From Planctomycetaceae bacterium (GTDB lineage: Bacteria > Planctomycetota > Planctomycetia > Planctomycetales > Planctomycetaceae): a stretch of DNA of 64,000 nucleotides. Under the pieces are notes generated by a model, which searched no databases, was not told the origin of the DNA, and was given only the letters and a program-made list of their open reading frames with translations. Location of the stretch: positions 84,042 to 148,041 of the forward strand of contig JAKFWA010000132.1 in NCBI GenBank assembly GCA_021732995.1, written 5' to 3'. Shown one piece after another: positions 36,027-44,324 of this stretch (position 1 is its first letter; each line of letters begins with the position of its first letter). The translations under genes were made by a program, and so were the position numbers.

Positions 36027-36203
36027 ATGACTCAGTTAGACCCATCATCCGCCGAAGCAGAACATCGCTATCACCATTACACGGGCAACGTAATCCCGTG
36101 GTACGTGCGCTTGATCTGGTTGTTGTTCTGGGGCTTCACGATTTACTACACGGTTCAGTACCTGTTCCCCGCCGTGCAGACAGAAATGGTCTCGCCTCCG
36201 TAG
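36027..36203 (+). CDS. 58-residue CcoQ-like single-helix protein
   Basis: ATG 36027 to TAG 36201-36203. The product begins MTQLDPSSAEAEHRYHHYTG and has one helix ('WYVRLIWLLFWGFTIYYTV') followed by a short tail. It is too short for a 60-codon cutoff but has a coding look, starts after ccoO and the 98-residue gene and ends 13 bases before the copper ATPase. Small one-helix proteins of this kind, often with the 'IPWYVRLIW' motif, accompany cbb3 oxidases in many bacteria. Confidence 0.8.
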   Translation: MTQLDPSSAEAEHRYHHYTGNVIPWYVRLIWLLFWGFTIYYTVQYLFPAVQTEMVSPP

Positions 36204-36216
36204 GCTGGAAGTCATC

Positions 36217-38577
36217 ATGTCTCACACGGAACAGACCTGCGTTTGGTGCGGCTTGCCATTGCCCAAACGCTGGTGGACGGTTCAAACAGACGACGTGCGG
36301 TCCCTATCGGAGAAGACGCAGGAGTCGGACGACTACTGCTGTTTCGGCTGTCGATTTGCTGCCGATGTGACAGCCGATCGCGGCGAGGCCGGCCAGGTTC
36401 GTTGGACGCTGACGCGACTGGGTATCGCGATCTTCTTCGCCATGAACGTATCAATGTTCACGATGGCGCTCTGGAGCCATGACGTCTATGAGATTGATCC
36501 CTCAGATACATTGGCCGCGTCGCTAACCGACTTGTTCGTCTGGTTGAGCTTCTTTTGCGCTCTCCCTGTTCTATTTCTGTTAGGTGCACCGATCGCGGTC
36601 TCCGCTTGTCGAGCTTTGCAGAGCGGAAGAGTTACGACGGACCTGCTTGTCTTTGGGGGCGTACTGACAGCTTTCGCCTACTCGGTCGTGTCAATGCTAA
36701 CGGGATCCAGCCATATCTACTTTGAGGTCGCCAGTCTTGTACTTGTCCTGATCACTCTGGGTCGGTGGATCGAAGCGAACGGAAAGCTGCAAACGAACGA
36801 GGTGCTGGAATCGCTGGAGCGGCTACTGCCCGAGACTGCGCGCCGACTAGTCAATGCACCCGACTCGTTTTCTCAAGCCGCTGATTCTGAGAGCGAAGTG
36901 CCCACCAGCACGCTTAAGCCTGGTGATCGGATTCGAATTTTACCTGGCGAGCGTATTCCGGCCGACGGCCTTGTGGAAAATCAGGCTGCGAGTATCGACG
37001 AACAGATGTTGACGGGAGAGAGTCGGCCCGTGGTGAAACAGCCAGGCGATTCCGTCTTCTCCGGAACGCTCAACATCGATGCGGATTTGGTCGTTCGAGT
37101 CAGCAGGGCCATTAACGAGAGTACAGTCGCGAGGCTCGTGCGAGCTGTGCGTGAGGCCCGACAATCGCGCGGTTATTACCAGCGCCTCGCCGATCGAGTA
37201 ACGACACGGTTTGTACCGTTCGTGGGCATCGTGATGTGTGCGACAATTACTTTGCACTTGATATCTCATTCGATACCCGACGCGATTCTGGCTGGCTTTG
37301 CGGTTGTCCTCATCGCGTGTCCGTGTGCGCTGGGGCTAGCGACATCAGTAGCTGTATGGACCGCTCTGGGACGCGCCGCCGAGCGCGGAATTTTGATCCG
37401 AAATGGGGAAGTCCTCGAGCGTCTGGCGCACTTGAAGGCGATTCGTTTTGATAAGACCGGAACGCTCACCACTGGCGAAGCTCGAGTCACTTCTGTGCTC
37501 TGTCCGATAGGTGAAGATGGAAGTGAGGTGCTGCGAATTGCAGCGTCGCTCGCAAAGCGATCGTCACATTCGTTCTCCCGTGCCATTGTGACTCATGCCA
37601 GAGAGCGTTACCGCCCCGTTGATCTTTTCAAAATCAACGATCTGCGCGCGGTCGCTGGCAAAGGGCTGATGGGATTCATGACGGCTGGCGACTCGGTGTT
37701 GCTGGGAAGTCGCGACTTCTTGATGGAACGCGGTTGCAAGTTCGATTCCACCTTTGAGCGCTTCGTCAATCTGCATCTGACCTATGGGCCGGCCACAGTT
37801 TTTGTTGGTCGCAACCGAGACGTATGTGGCGTGGTGTTGCTCGACGAAGCTCTGAGGCCTGAAGTCTCATCAGCGCTGGCAGAATGTCGGCGTCTAGGAC
37901 TTGATCTCGCAATTCTGTCAGGAGACCGCCCCGAACGTGCTGCAAAATTCGCCCAAGAATCTGGCTTAGCGTGCAAAGCGGGTCTGCTTCCCAAACTGAA
38001 ACTGGCGGCTTTGCGCGAGGCTCGCGAATTGTGCGGTCCGGTGATGATGGTCGGTGATGGTATCAACGACGCGCCCTCGCTGGCGGCCGCAGATGTCGGT
38101 GTAGCACTGGGCTGCGGAACGGACGTCTCTCGTGACGCCGCCGGCGTCTGCTTGCTCTCGAATGACCTGTCGGCGATTCCCTGGGTATGTGAGTTGGGGC
38201 GACTGACGAGGCGCGTGATTTTGCAGAACCTCGCCTGGGCATTTGGCTACAACACGATTGGAATGACGCTCGCAGCATTTGGGCTCCTAAATCCAGTCAT
38301 TGCCGCCATCGTCATGTTTGTGAGTAGCATGGTGGTATTAGCAAATTCGCGCCGATTGAAGTTCTTTGATTATGAACATGGCCATCAAATCCTCGACGAA
38401 GCGGCTACTTCGGACGCTTTGCAGGTGGCTACTGAGTCAATCGGATCTGCCTTCAATGATGAGTCTACAGATTGGTCCGTGCCGTCTCCCCAAGGATCGC
38501 TTGCAGGGATATTGAAGTCCAGGACCCACTCCGAAACTGACCGAGGGACCCGCTCGAAAGTCGGGGCGGAGTCATGA
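36217..38577 (+). CDS. ccoI: Copper-transporting P1B ATPase of the CcoI type
   Basis: 786 residues, ATG 36217. It supplies copper for assembly of the oxidase (CcoI/CtpA group). The N-terminus carries a zinc-finger-like pair 'CVWCGL...YCCFGC' in place of a normal heavy-metal domain, which is the CcoI hallmark. Core motifs: 'MLTGES', 'ACPCALGLA' (metal-binding CPC), 'FDKTGTLTTGEA' (phosphorylated Asp) and 'MVGDGINDAPSLAAADVG'. The gene overlaps the next one by 4 bases (ATGA). The C-terminal tail beyond the last helix is about 80 residues longer than usual. Confidence 0.9.
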   Translation: MSHTEQTCVWCGLPLPKRWWTVQTDDVRSLSEKTQESDDYCCFGCRFAADVTADRGEAGQVRWTLTRLGIAIFFAMNVSMFTMALWSHDVYEIDPSDTLAASLTDLFVWLSFFCALPVLFLLGAPIAVSACRALQSGRVTTDLLVFGGVLTAFAYSVVSMLTGSSHIYFEVASLVLVLITLGRWIEANGKLQTNEVLESLERLLPETARRLVNAPDSFSQAADSESEVPTSTLKPGDRIRILPGERIPADGLVENQAASIDEQMLTGESRPVVKQPGDSVFSGTLNIDADLVVRVSRAINESTVARLVRAVREARQSRGYYQRLADRVTTRFVPFVGIVMCATITLHLISHSIPDAILAGFAVVLIACPCALGLATSVAVWTALGRAAERGILIRNGEVLERLAHLKAIRFDKTGTLTTGEARVTSVLCPIGEDGSEVLRIAASLAKRSSHSFSRAIVTHARERYRPVDLFKINDLRAVAGKGLMGFMTAGDSVLLGSRDFLMERGCKFDSTFERFVNLHLTYGPATVFVGRNRDVCGVVLLDEALRPEVSSALAECRRLGLDLAILSGDRPERAAKFAQESGLACKAGLLPKLKLAALREARELCGPVMMVGDGINDAPSLAAADVGVALGCGTDVSRDAAGVCLLSNDLSAIPWVCELGRLTRRVILQNLAWAFGYNTIGMTLAAFGLLNPVIAAIVMFVSSMVVLANSRRLKFFDYEHGHQILDEAATSDALQVATESIGSAFNDESTDWSVPSPQGSLAGILKSRTHSETDRGTRSKVGAES

Positions 38578-39296
38578 TTGAACTACCGCTTGTTTTTCTG
38601 AGTGGTCTGCTCGGGTCTGGGCATTGCGTTGGCATGTGTGGCGCATTCGCCATGGCGATTGGCTGGGGCAGTCGAAGACCATTCGACAACCTGATCAGAC
38701 AACTGTGCTTCAGCCTCGGTCGCGCGGTGACGTATGTATTTCTTGGAGTCACTGCGGCGTTTGCCGCACAGCAGATACAGATCAAACTCGGCTGGCTCAA
38801 TGCGGCGCAAGGATCATTGTCAGTCGTTGCCGGGATTCTGCTGATCGTAGCAGGGCTGGCAGCAACCGGATGGCTGCCACTTCGACTCTCGTGGCTGAAT
38901 CGAGTCACCAGTTGCCCTGCTGCCTTGCAGTTCCGCGCCCTCTTAGGTTCGTCCAGTCGATGGAATGTATTAATTGCTGGTATCATGACCGGCTTCCTTC
39001 CCTGCGGACTGGTCTATGCTCTTGTCGCGTTAGCGGCAGGCACAGGAAGCGTGCTCGGGGGAGCCGGTGTCATGGTGGCATTCGCGTTGGGAACCATGCC
39101 GCTCATGCTGGCGACGGGCCTGGGAAGCTCGCTGATCAGCGTGTCAGCTAGAACTCGGCTGCTTCGACTGGCAGCCTGCTGTGTCGTGCTCATGGGCGGC
39201 CTAACGGTGGCTCGGGGTACTGCGAACCTGATTGCCGCGGGCCAATCCAGCAGTCCGAGTTGTCCCTTCTGTCATCCCAAACTCTCAGAGAAATAG
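38574..39296 (+). CDS. UreH/TauE-SafE-like membrane protein of cbb3 assembly
   Basis: 240 residues; ATG overlaps the ccoI stop (ATGA). Six to seven helices with the two-repeat motif of the UreH/SafE (DsbD_2-like) family: 'GSGHCVGMCGAFAMAIG' in the first half and 'GFLPCGLVYALVALAAGTGS' in the second. Such genes commonly follow ccoI in oxidase clusters and are tied to metal or cytochrome assembly. The extreme C-terminus ends in 'CPFCHPKLSEK', an unusual extra CxxCH that may be a metal site rather than heme. Confidence 0.85.
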   Translation: MIELPLVFLSGLLGSGHCVGMCGAFAMAIGWGSRRPFDNLIRQLCFSLGRAVTYVFLGVTAAFAAQQIQIKLGWLNAAQGSLSVVAGILLIVAGLAATGWLPLRLSWLNRVTSCPAALQFRALLGSSSRWNVLIAGIMTGFLPCGLVYALVALAAGTGSVLGGAGVMVAFALGTMPLMLATGLGSSLISVSARTRLLRLAACCVVLMGGLTVARGTANLIAAGQSSSPSCPFCHPKLSEK

Positions 39297-39300
39297 CCTC

Positions 39301-39798
39301 ATGTTGGCTCGGGAATCGCTCGTGTCCGATGTAGACGATCATGAGATGAAGGCAGCTGAAGTGGAGAACCTGAGCGAGCTCACGTCACCCACACTTCGGG
39401 GGCCACGCAGGTCATCATGGTCGAAAGCCACAGTCAACTTTTGGTTGGACGCGGCTTTAGCAGTGATATTCGTTGCCCTCGTCACAGTGTCGGTACTGCT
39501 TCGTTTCGTGTTTCCTAGCCCTACAGCAGCGGCAGGCTGGAGCCTCTGGGGTTATGGATATGACCAATGGGCACGCGCGCAATTTGCGATCCTGTGCGTG
39601 CTGGGTGGAGGCATTGTGATACACGTGATGCTGCACTGGACATGGGTTTGCGGGATGCTGACGCGCGGCAAATCTGAATCGTCCCTTCGCACGGACAACG
39701 GAGTGCAAACCATCGTCGGCGTTGTCTTCTTGGTCGCACTCTTACACGTCGTTGGCATTGTCTTACTTTCCGCAATGCTCAGTGTCGTAAGTTCCTGA
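39301..39798 (+). CDS. DUF4405-like membrane protein
   Basis: 165 residues from ATG 39301, 4 bases after the preceding stop. A charged N-terminus is followed by three helices: 'FWLDAALAVIFVALVTVSVLL', 'AQFAILCVLGGGIVIHVMLHW' and 'TIVGVVFLVALLHVVGIVLL'. The histidines in 'IVIHVMLHWTWVCG' match the DUF4405 pattern (helical, probable heme-binding). It ends the oxidase operon. Confidence 0.7.
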   Translation: MLARESLVSDVDDHEMKAAEVENLSELTSPTLRGPRRSSWSKATVNFWLDAALAVIFVALVTVSVLLRFVFPSPTAAAGWSLWGYGYDQWARAQFAILCVLGGGIVIHVMLHWTWVCGMLTRGKSESSLRTDNGVQTIVGVVFLVALLHVVGIVLLSAMLSVVSS

Positions 39799-39871
39799 TT
39801 ATCACATACTATGTCAGTAGGCCTGATTCACTCACTTGGGAAGTGCTCCGCTAGCAAGGACGGCTTGGCAG

Positions 39872-40142
39872 CTACTCGTCAGCCAGCCGATAGCCGACAC
39901 CCTGCTCGGTGAGCAGATAGCGGGGTTGGGCGGGTTCTGCTCCGATCTTGCGACGCAGGGCGGCCATGAAGACTCAAGGGTAGTGGGCCTCATAGACATC
40001 GTGCGGGCCCCAGACTTCTTTCAGGATGAAGCGGTGAGTCAGCACTTTGCCGCGATGTTTTGCGAGGGTCGTCAGCAGACGGTATTCGACGGGAGTCAGG
40101 TGGACTTCTTTGTCGCCCAGAAAGACACGGCGGGCGGCTTAG
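39872..40142 (-). pseudogene. kdpE: KdpE-type response regulator fragment
   Basis: The minus strand encodes only the winged-helix DNA-binding domain of a KdpE-like regulator: 'LTPVEYRLLTTLAKHRGKVL', 'LKEVWGPHDVYEAHY', then an in-frame TGA where Arg is expected, then 'MAALRRKIGAEPAQPRYLLT' and 'GVGYRLADE'. The receiver domain is missing. The TGA plus truncation mark it as decayed. Confidence 0.8.
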
Positions 40143-40173
40143 GGTGACTGACGTATTGCGATGGCTCAGGGTA

Positions 40174-40452
40174 CTACTCAGCGTTGGATACCGCAGTTTC
40201 CGGAAGCGTAGCCGGCGTTGATTCTCTGAGCGGAATCGTAAACCAGAATCGTGCGCCGCCAACGGGCAGGTTCTCGACTCCGATCTCGCCTCCATGTGCC
40301 TGGACGATCGCTCGACAGATCGTCAAGCCTAGTCCGGTTCCTCGATGGCCATCAGACACGACATTCGCGCCGCGATGAAACTTCTCGAAGACTAGCTTCT
40401 CAGAGCCCGGTGCCACGCCAGGTCCATGATCGATGACGTCGATGATGACCGA
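40174..40452 (-). pseudogene. kdpD: KdpD-type histidine kinase C-terminal fragment
   Basis: The minus strand reads 'IIDHGPGVAPGSEKLVFEKF'-like sequence (ATP-binding D box region) and 'GTGLGLTICRAIVQAHGGEIG', ending soon after. The N-terminal KdpD, USP and dimerisation parts are absent because the frame runs into the IS3 remnant. It is followed in the usual order by the kdpE fragment. Confidence 0.75.
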
Positions 40453-40454
40453 CT

Positions 40455-40645
40455 TTGGCCTGGAAAGAGGACTACAACCATCACCGGCCGCACGGCTCGC
40501 TGGGTTATCTGACCCCGTCCGAGTTCGCGGCCCGCAGTGCTGCTTCCGCTTCGGGTCGGTCTCCGGCTTCGCCTGCGCCCGCCCCCGCCCCTCCGCTCCA
40601 TCAGCCCTGCGGTCAACCCCGAACTCTCATAACCCCCGGTACTAA
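40455..40645 (+). mobile_element. IS3-family transposase C-terminal remnant
   Basis: The plus frame encodes 'WKEDYNHHRPHGSLGYLTP' followed by 'EFAAR', the terminal signature of IS3-group DDE transposases (OrfB). The rest of the element is gone. The sequence ATTGCGGGCAAGTCA at about 40648-40662 may be its right end. The remnant abuts the broken kdpD, so the insertion or a later deletion probably disrupted that gene. Confidence 0.75.
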
Positions 40646-41424
40646 AATTGCGGGCAAGTCAGCAGTAAACAGGATGCACGATGTCCTGGTGCTCATATTG
40701 TTTCAATCACGCGGAGTTTGTGCTGCCGTGCTTTTTGGCGCGCCTTAGCGTCTCCTCCGGTTTCGCGCAGTGTGCCCTTACGCTCAGGTGTGCGAAGCGT
40801 CCCCCCTCTTGATGTGAAGCGATGGCCAGTCGCAATAGGAATGCCGGACGATATTGCCGGCGCGTTCGTGATTGTCTGGAAGGGCTTTACTACGCATGAT
40901 CGAAGCTTGTGATACATAGGAATTGCGGTGAGGTACTTCATGTATAGGATCGCAAAAAGCAAAGCTGCGGTGACACCGTTAGTGGTTTGCACCGCGGCAC
41001 CAATGATTGTGCGTTCTGCCCGCCCTCATTGAGAGGATCGTCTTTAGAGAACTGACCCAAAGCATGATGGTGATTGAGTTTCGCGAATCACCTGTATCAG
41101 TTCCGCCATGCTGGCTCACCAGCAAGCCGAACTCATAGTCGATGCCCAATCGCGCGTCCTATGGGACCTGTAAGAACAGGTCCGATCCATCGACGACAGC
41201 GCAGGGCCGAGACTGTGCTTCATTCGATGTTCAGCCGAGACGGTCTTGGGCCGAACAATTTAGAAAGCTGAGTCAACTTGTTCCGCAACGGTGCTCCAAA
41301 TCTCCCGCAATGTGGCCAGCTTGCTTCCTCGGCACAGGAATTGTTGTGAGGTGAGCAGCGATCTCCGGCATGGAAGTCATCACTTCAAAGAGATCATGTG
41401 CCCTTGGTTCAGGAAGGAATTCTT
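40646..41424. other. Gene-poor stretch after the IS3 remnant
   Basis: No reading frame here resembles a known protein, and base composition drifts. It leads into the cytochrome gene at 41425; AGGAAGG at 41411-41417 is that gene's RBS. A weak GG-N10-GT resemblance to a sigma-54 site near 41330 is not convincing. Confidence 0.4.
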
Positions 41425-41871
41425 ATGAGCATTCTAAATGAGAGTAGAGCAAGAACGCTGTTCATCGGAGCGGTGTGCTTCGCGGCCGTTGCTCTCGTAG
41501 GTGCAGGTTGGACGAATTGGTCGGCGGAGGCTCGCGAGAAGCCGAAGCACGACGCATTGAGTGAAAAGATGCGACTGAAGCTGAGTGCTTCGTCCAAAGT
41601 TCTGGAAGGACTAACCACCGAGGATGCCGATCTCATTCGTGAGGGGGCCACGGCAATGGCCGAGCAAAGCCAAGCTGAATTCTGGCAGGTCTTCACAGAT
41701 CCCGACTATCGCGAGTTCACCGTCGAGTTTCGTGGCTCCATGCGCCGGCTGAAGGAGGCTGCAGCCAAGGAGAACTTTGACGCAGCAGCTTTGGAATGGA
41801 TGGACGCTACCAAAGGCTGCTTAGATTGCCACAAGCACGTTCGCCGCATGAGGGCCAAACTCAACCAGTGA
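41425..41871 (+). CDS. Periplasmic cytochrome c'-like monoheme protein
   Basis: 148 residues from ATG 41425 (AGGAAGG RBS). Signal-anchor ('ARTLFIGAVCFAAVALVGAG') then a four-helix type domain with the heme motif at the very C-terminus, 'TKGCLDCHKHVRRM'. A C-terminal CxxCH after three helices is the cytochrome c' arrangement; those proteins bind NO and CO. This would suit the island, but the family assignment is from layout only. Confidence 0.75.
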   Translation: MSILNESRARTLFIGAVCFAAVALVGAGWTNWSAEAREKPKHDALSEKMRLKLSASSKVLEGLTTEDADLIREGATAMAEQSQAEFWQVFTDPDYREFTVEFRGSMRRLKEAAAKENFDAAALEWMDATKGCLDCHKHVRRMRAKLNQ

Positions 41872-41952
41872 TTCGCGTCCTGATATGTCCTACGACTCGT
41901 CTCAGGCTGGCTCCGCACTTCGATGGTAAGTGCATGCGCACCGGGCGCATCC

Positions 41953-41986
41953 AACCCAAGACTCGCGTATCAGCGAGTCTTGGGTT
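41953..41986. terminator. Perfect 14-bp hairpin, probable terminator
   Basis: AACCCAAGACTCGC and GCGAGTCTTGGGTT pair perfectly around GTATCA. It is 80 bases after the cytochrome stop. There is no T-run directly behind it, so an intrinsic terminator is probable but not certain. Confidence 0.5.
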
Positions 41987-42234
41987 CCGACTTCTTGATG
42001 CCGCTTCATGTGACGAAGCCATTGGTGGGATACATTCGCGCGGACTGGGCGCACAATGTGCGAACTCGCGCGCCTCATGTCCCGAACTGATTTTTGGACA
42101 CTATCGGTTGTCACTCTAGTCGCGAACGCCCACTCGCTAGGTTCAACGCTGCTAGAGGGATCGGCTTTCAAGAATAAGCAAAACGAGCAATGCTCAACTG
42201 ATTTGCTTCGCTTCGCCGCTGTCATAGCATGCTG

Positions 42235-42250
42235 CGGCACACCCTTTGCC
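42235..42250 (+). promoter_or_regulatory. Candidate sigma-54 promoter for the stress-protein gene
   Basis: CGGCAC-ACCCT-TTGCC has the invariant GG/GC pair at the right spacing and differs from consensus at the first and last positions. It ends 56 bases before the start codon. Confidence 0.4.
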
Positions 42251-42306
42251 TAACACCGAGATGCGATTGGTATTTTCCCAACATTCTCCAGCTAGAGGCG
42301 CGTCTG

Positions 42307-42747
42307 ATGGCTTGGGCTCCGAAGAAACAGGTGGTTGTCCCGATTGACTTTTCATCGGCGTCTGAGGATGCAATTCAGACTGCGTTGGAAATCACTGAAC
42401 GACCGGCACATGTCCACGTCATCCATGTAGCTCAACTACCTGCGGTCGTTCCCTATGGTGGAGAGGTCATTGCCGCCGTAGATCCAGAACGCTGGAAGCA
42501 GCTCGCGATTACGCATCTCGCCGACTACTTGCAGGCGCGACCTCAATTCCAGGGTGTGAGTTCGACCGTTCTGGATGGGGACGCTGTCGTCCGCATCGCG
42601 GAGTACGCGACTAAATGCCATGCGGACTTGATTGTCATGCCTTCACACGGCTATCACGGCGTCAAGAGGTTTCTATTGGGCTCTGTGACCGAATCTGTTC
42701 TGCGGCATGCGCCCTGTGAAGTGCTTGTTTTGCGACGCGCCGATTAA
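42307..42747 (+). CDS. Universal stress protein
   Basis: 146 residues from ATG 42307 (AGAGGCG upstream). Single UspA fold: 'VVVPIDFSSASEDAIQTALE' at the N-terminus and the nucleotide-binding loop 'MPSHGYHGVKRFLLGSVTE' followed by 'CEVLVLR'. The G-x2-G-x9-G(S/T) pattern fits ATP-binding members. Universal stress proteins are typical of low-oxygen regulons. Confidence 0.9.
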   Translation: MAWAPKKQVVVPIDFSSASEDAIQTALEITERPAHVHVIHVAQLPAVVPYGGEVIAAVDPERWKQLAITHLADYLQARPQFQGVSSTVLDGDAVVRIAEYATKCHADLIVMPSHGYHGVKRFLLGSVTESVLRHAPCEVLVLRRAD

Positions 42748-42849
42748 GCGCGTAGCCTTTGTCGACTTCCCATTGTTGCTCTCTTGCTCTTGTTGGCGTG
42801 TAGGATTGAGCCGCACAGCCCGTGAGATGACTCCGTAGGTGATAGTTTC

Positions 42850-44262
42850 TTGAATAGCCCATTTGATCCCAGCCAAGTCGAGCTCTTGTTCGTCGACGAT
42901 AATGATGAGTTCCGGAATACTGCATCACAGCGTTTCGCTCGTCGCGGGTTTCGTGTGCACGAGGCCCCCGGGGTCAACGACGCGCTTCGATTATTACAAG
43001 ACCGTCAATTTGATGTCGTCGTGTCCGACATGGCGATGCCGGGGCTGACCGGCATTGATCTTCTGCAACGCGTCAAAGAGGTCTCGCCGGAATGCGAGGT
43101 GATTCTGCTGACCGGCGAAGGCACGATCGAAACGGCCGTCCAAGCGATGAAGCTCGGCGCGTATGACTTTCTGTCGAAGCCATTCTCGCTAGCGGACTTA
43201 GAAACGTTAGTTCAAAGAGCATATGAACGGGGACGGCTGAGCCAAGAGAACGTGCAACTGAAGGCGGTCATCGAACGCAACCAGCCCAAGTTGCAAATGG
43301 TCGGTGAATCACCCGCGATGCAAGAGGTATATAAGCTCATTAGAAAGGCCGGTCCGAGCGAGAAGGCAATTCTGATTCAGGGGGAAAGCGGTACCGGCAA
43401 GGAACTCGTAGCGCGAGGGTTACATGAACACAGTCCAAGAGCTTCCAAGCCCCTGATTTCCATCAACTGCACTGCGCTCACTGAGACGTTGCTCGAAAGC
43501 GAATTATTTGGCCATGAAAAGGGCGCGTTTACGGGAGCCGCAGCGGCCAAGCCCGGTCTTTTCGAGATTGCCAACGGCGGCACGCTGTTCATAGATGAGA
43601 TTGGTGAAATGCCCGGCGTCATGCAGGCTAAGCTGCTACGAGTGTTGCAGGATGGCTCCATGCGCCGCGTCGGATCACTTCAGGAACGCCGAGTTAATGT
43701 GCGAATTATCACCGCTACGAATCGGGACCTCGCCGTCGAAGTCGCGGCGCATCGCTTTCGCGAAGATTTGTTTTATCGAATCAACGTGATGTCGCTCGAT
43801 CTGCCTCCACTAAGAACACGGGTGGGTGACATTCCGTTGCTGGTTAATCATTTTCTTGGTGCCGAATGGCAGATTGCTCCAGACGCGCTGCGAGTGCTCG
43901 AAACGTACAAGTGGCCGGGCAACATCCGCCAACTGATTAATGTCATTGAGCGTGCGAAAATCCTGGCAGAAGATCAATTCATCACCACTGACGAACTTCC
44001 GCCTGTACTGCTGCAACCGACAGCAGTTCCTGGGAGTGGCGTTGCATCGACAGTTGCTCCCTTAGCCTTGGCCGATGACGGGACTTTGTCTTCGATTGAA
44101 AAGGCTCGCATCGTTGAGGTTATGCAATTGCAACAAGGCAACAAGAGTCGCGCCGCTCGAATGCTGGGTATTACGCGGCGCTCTCTCTATCGACTGCTTG
44201 AGAAGTATGAACTAGACCCCTCTGCTCGGCCGGCGAATGAAAGAAGCATCCAGGACACTTGA
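42850..44262 (+). CDS. NtrC-family sigma-54-dependent response regulator
   Basis: 470 residues from TTG 42850. Receiver domain about 10-125 (acidic 'VDDND', phospho-Asp in 'VVSDMAMPG', Lys in 'LSKPF'), AAA+ domain about 145-380 with 'GESGTGKE' (Walker A), 'GAFTGA' (sigma-54 contact), 'GGTLFIDEIGEM' (Walker B) and 'FREDLFYRINV', and a Fis-type helix-turn-helix at about 425-460 ('NKSRAARMLGITRRSLYRLL'). Convergent with the globin sensor kinase 62 bases away, its likely partner. Sigma-54 sites occur before several island genes, so it is the obvious local activator (inference). Confidence 0.93.
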   Translation: MNSPFDPSQVELLFVDDNDEFRNTASQRFARRGFRVHEAPGVNDALRLLQDRQFDVVVSDMAMPGLTGIDLLQRVKEVSPECEVILLTGEGTIETAVQAMKLGAYDFLSKPFSLADLETLVQRAYERGRLSQENVQLKAVIERNQPKLQMVGESPAMQEVYKLIRKAGPSEKAILIQGESGTGKELVARGLHEHSPRASKPLISINCTALTETLLESELFGHEKGAFTGAAAAKPGLFEIANGGTLFIDEIGEMPGVMQAKLLRVLQDGSMRRVGSLQERRVNVRIITATNRDLAVEVAAHRFREDLFYRINVMSLDLPPLRTRVGDIPLLVNHFLGAEWQIAPDALRVLETYKWPGNIRQLINVIERAKILAEDQFITTDELPPVLLQPTAVPGSGVASTVAPLALADDGTLSSIEKARIVEVMQLQQGNKSRAARMLGITRRSLYRLLEKYELDPSARPANERSIQDT

Positions 44263-44324
44263 CCTTACCGAACGATGGTTTGTCGGCCGAGGAAGCCCGC
44301 TCCTGGTTCTCTGGTTTGCCTGGC

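Larger units (their letters stand above)
41872..42306. other. Intergenic region before the universal stress protein gene
   Basis: No gene is recognised. It holds a strong hairpin (41953-41986) and the candidate sigma-54 site at 42235-42250. Confidence 0.5.

Noticed and set aside
39970..39985. In-frame TGA in the kdpE fragment as another Sec codon
   Set aside because: It replaces an expected Arg in a DNA-binding domain, and the gene has also lost its receiver domain, so it is decay.
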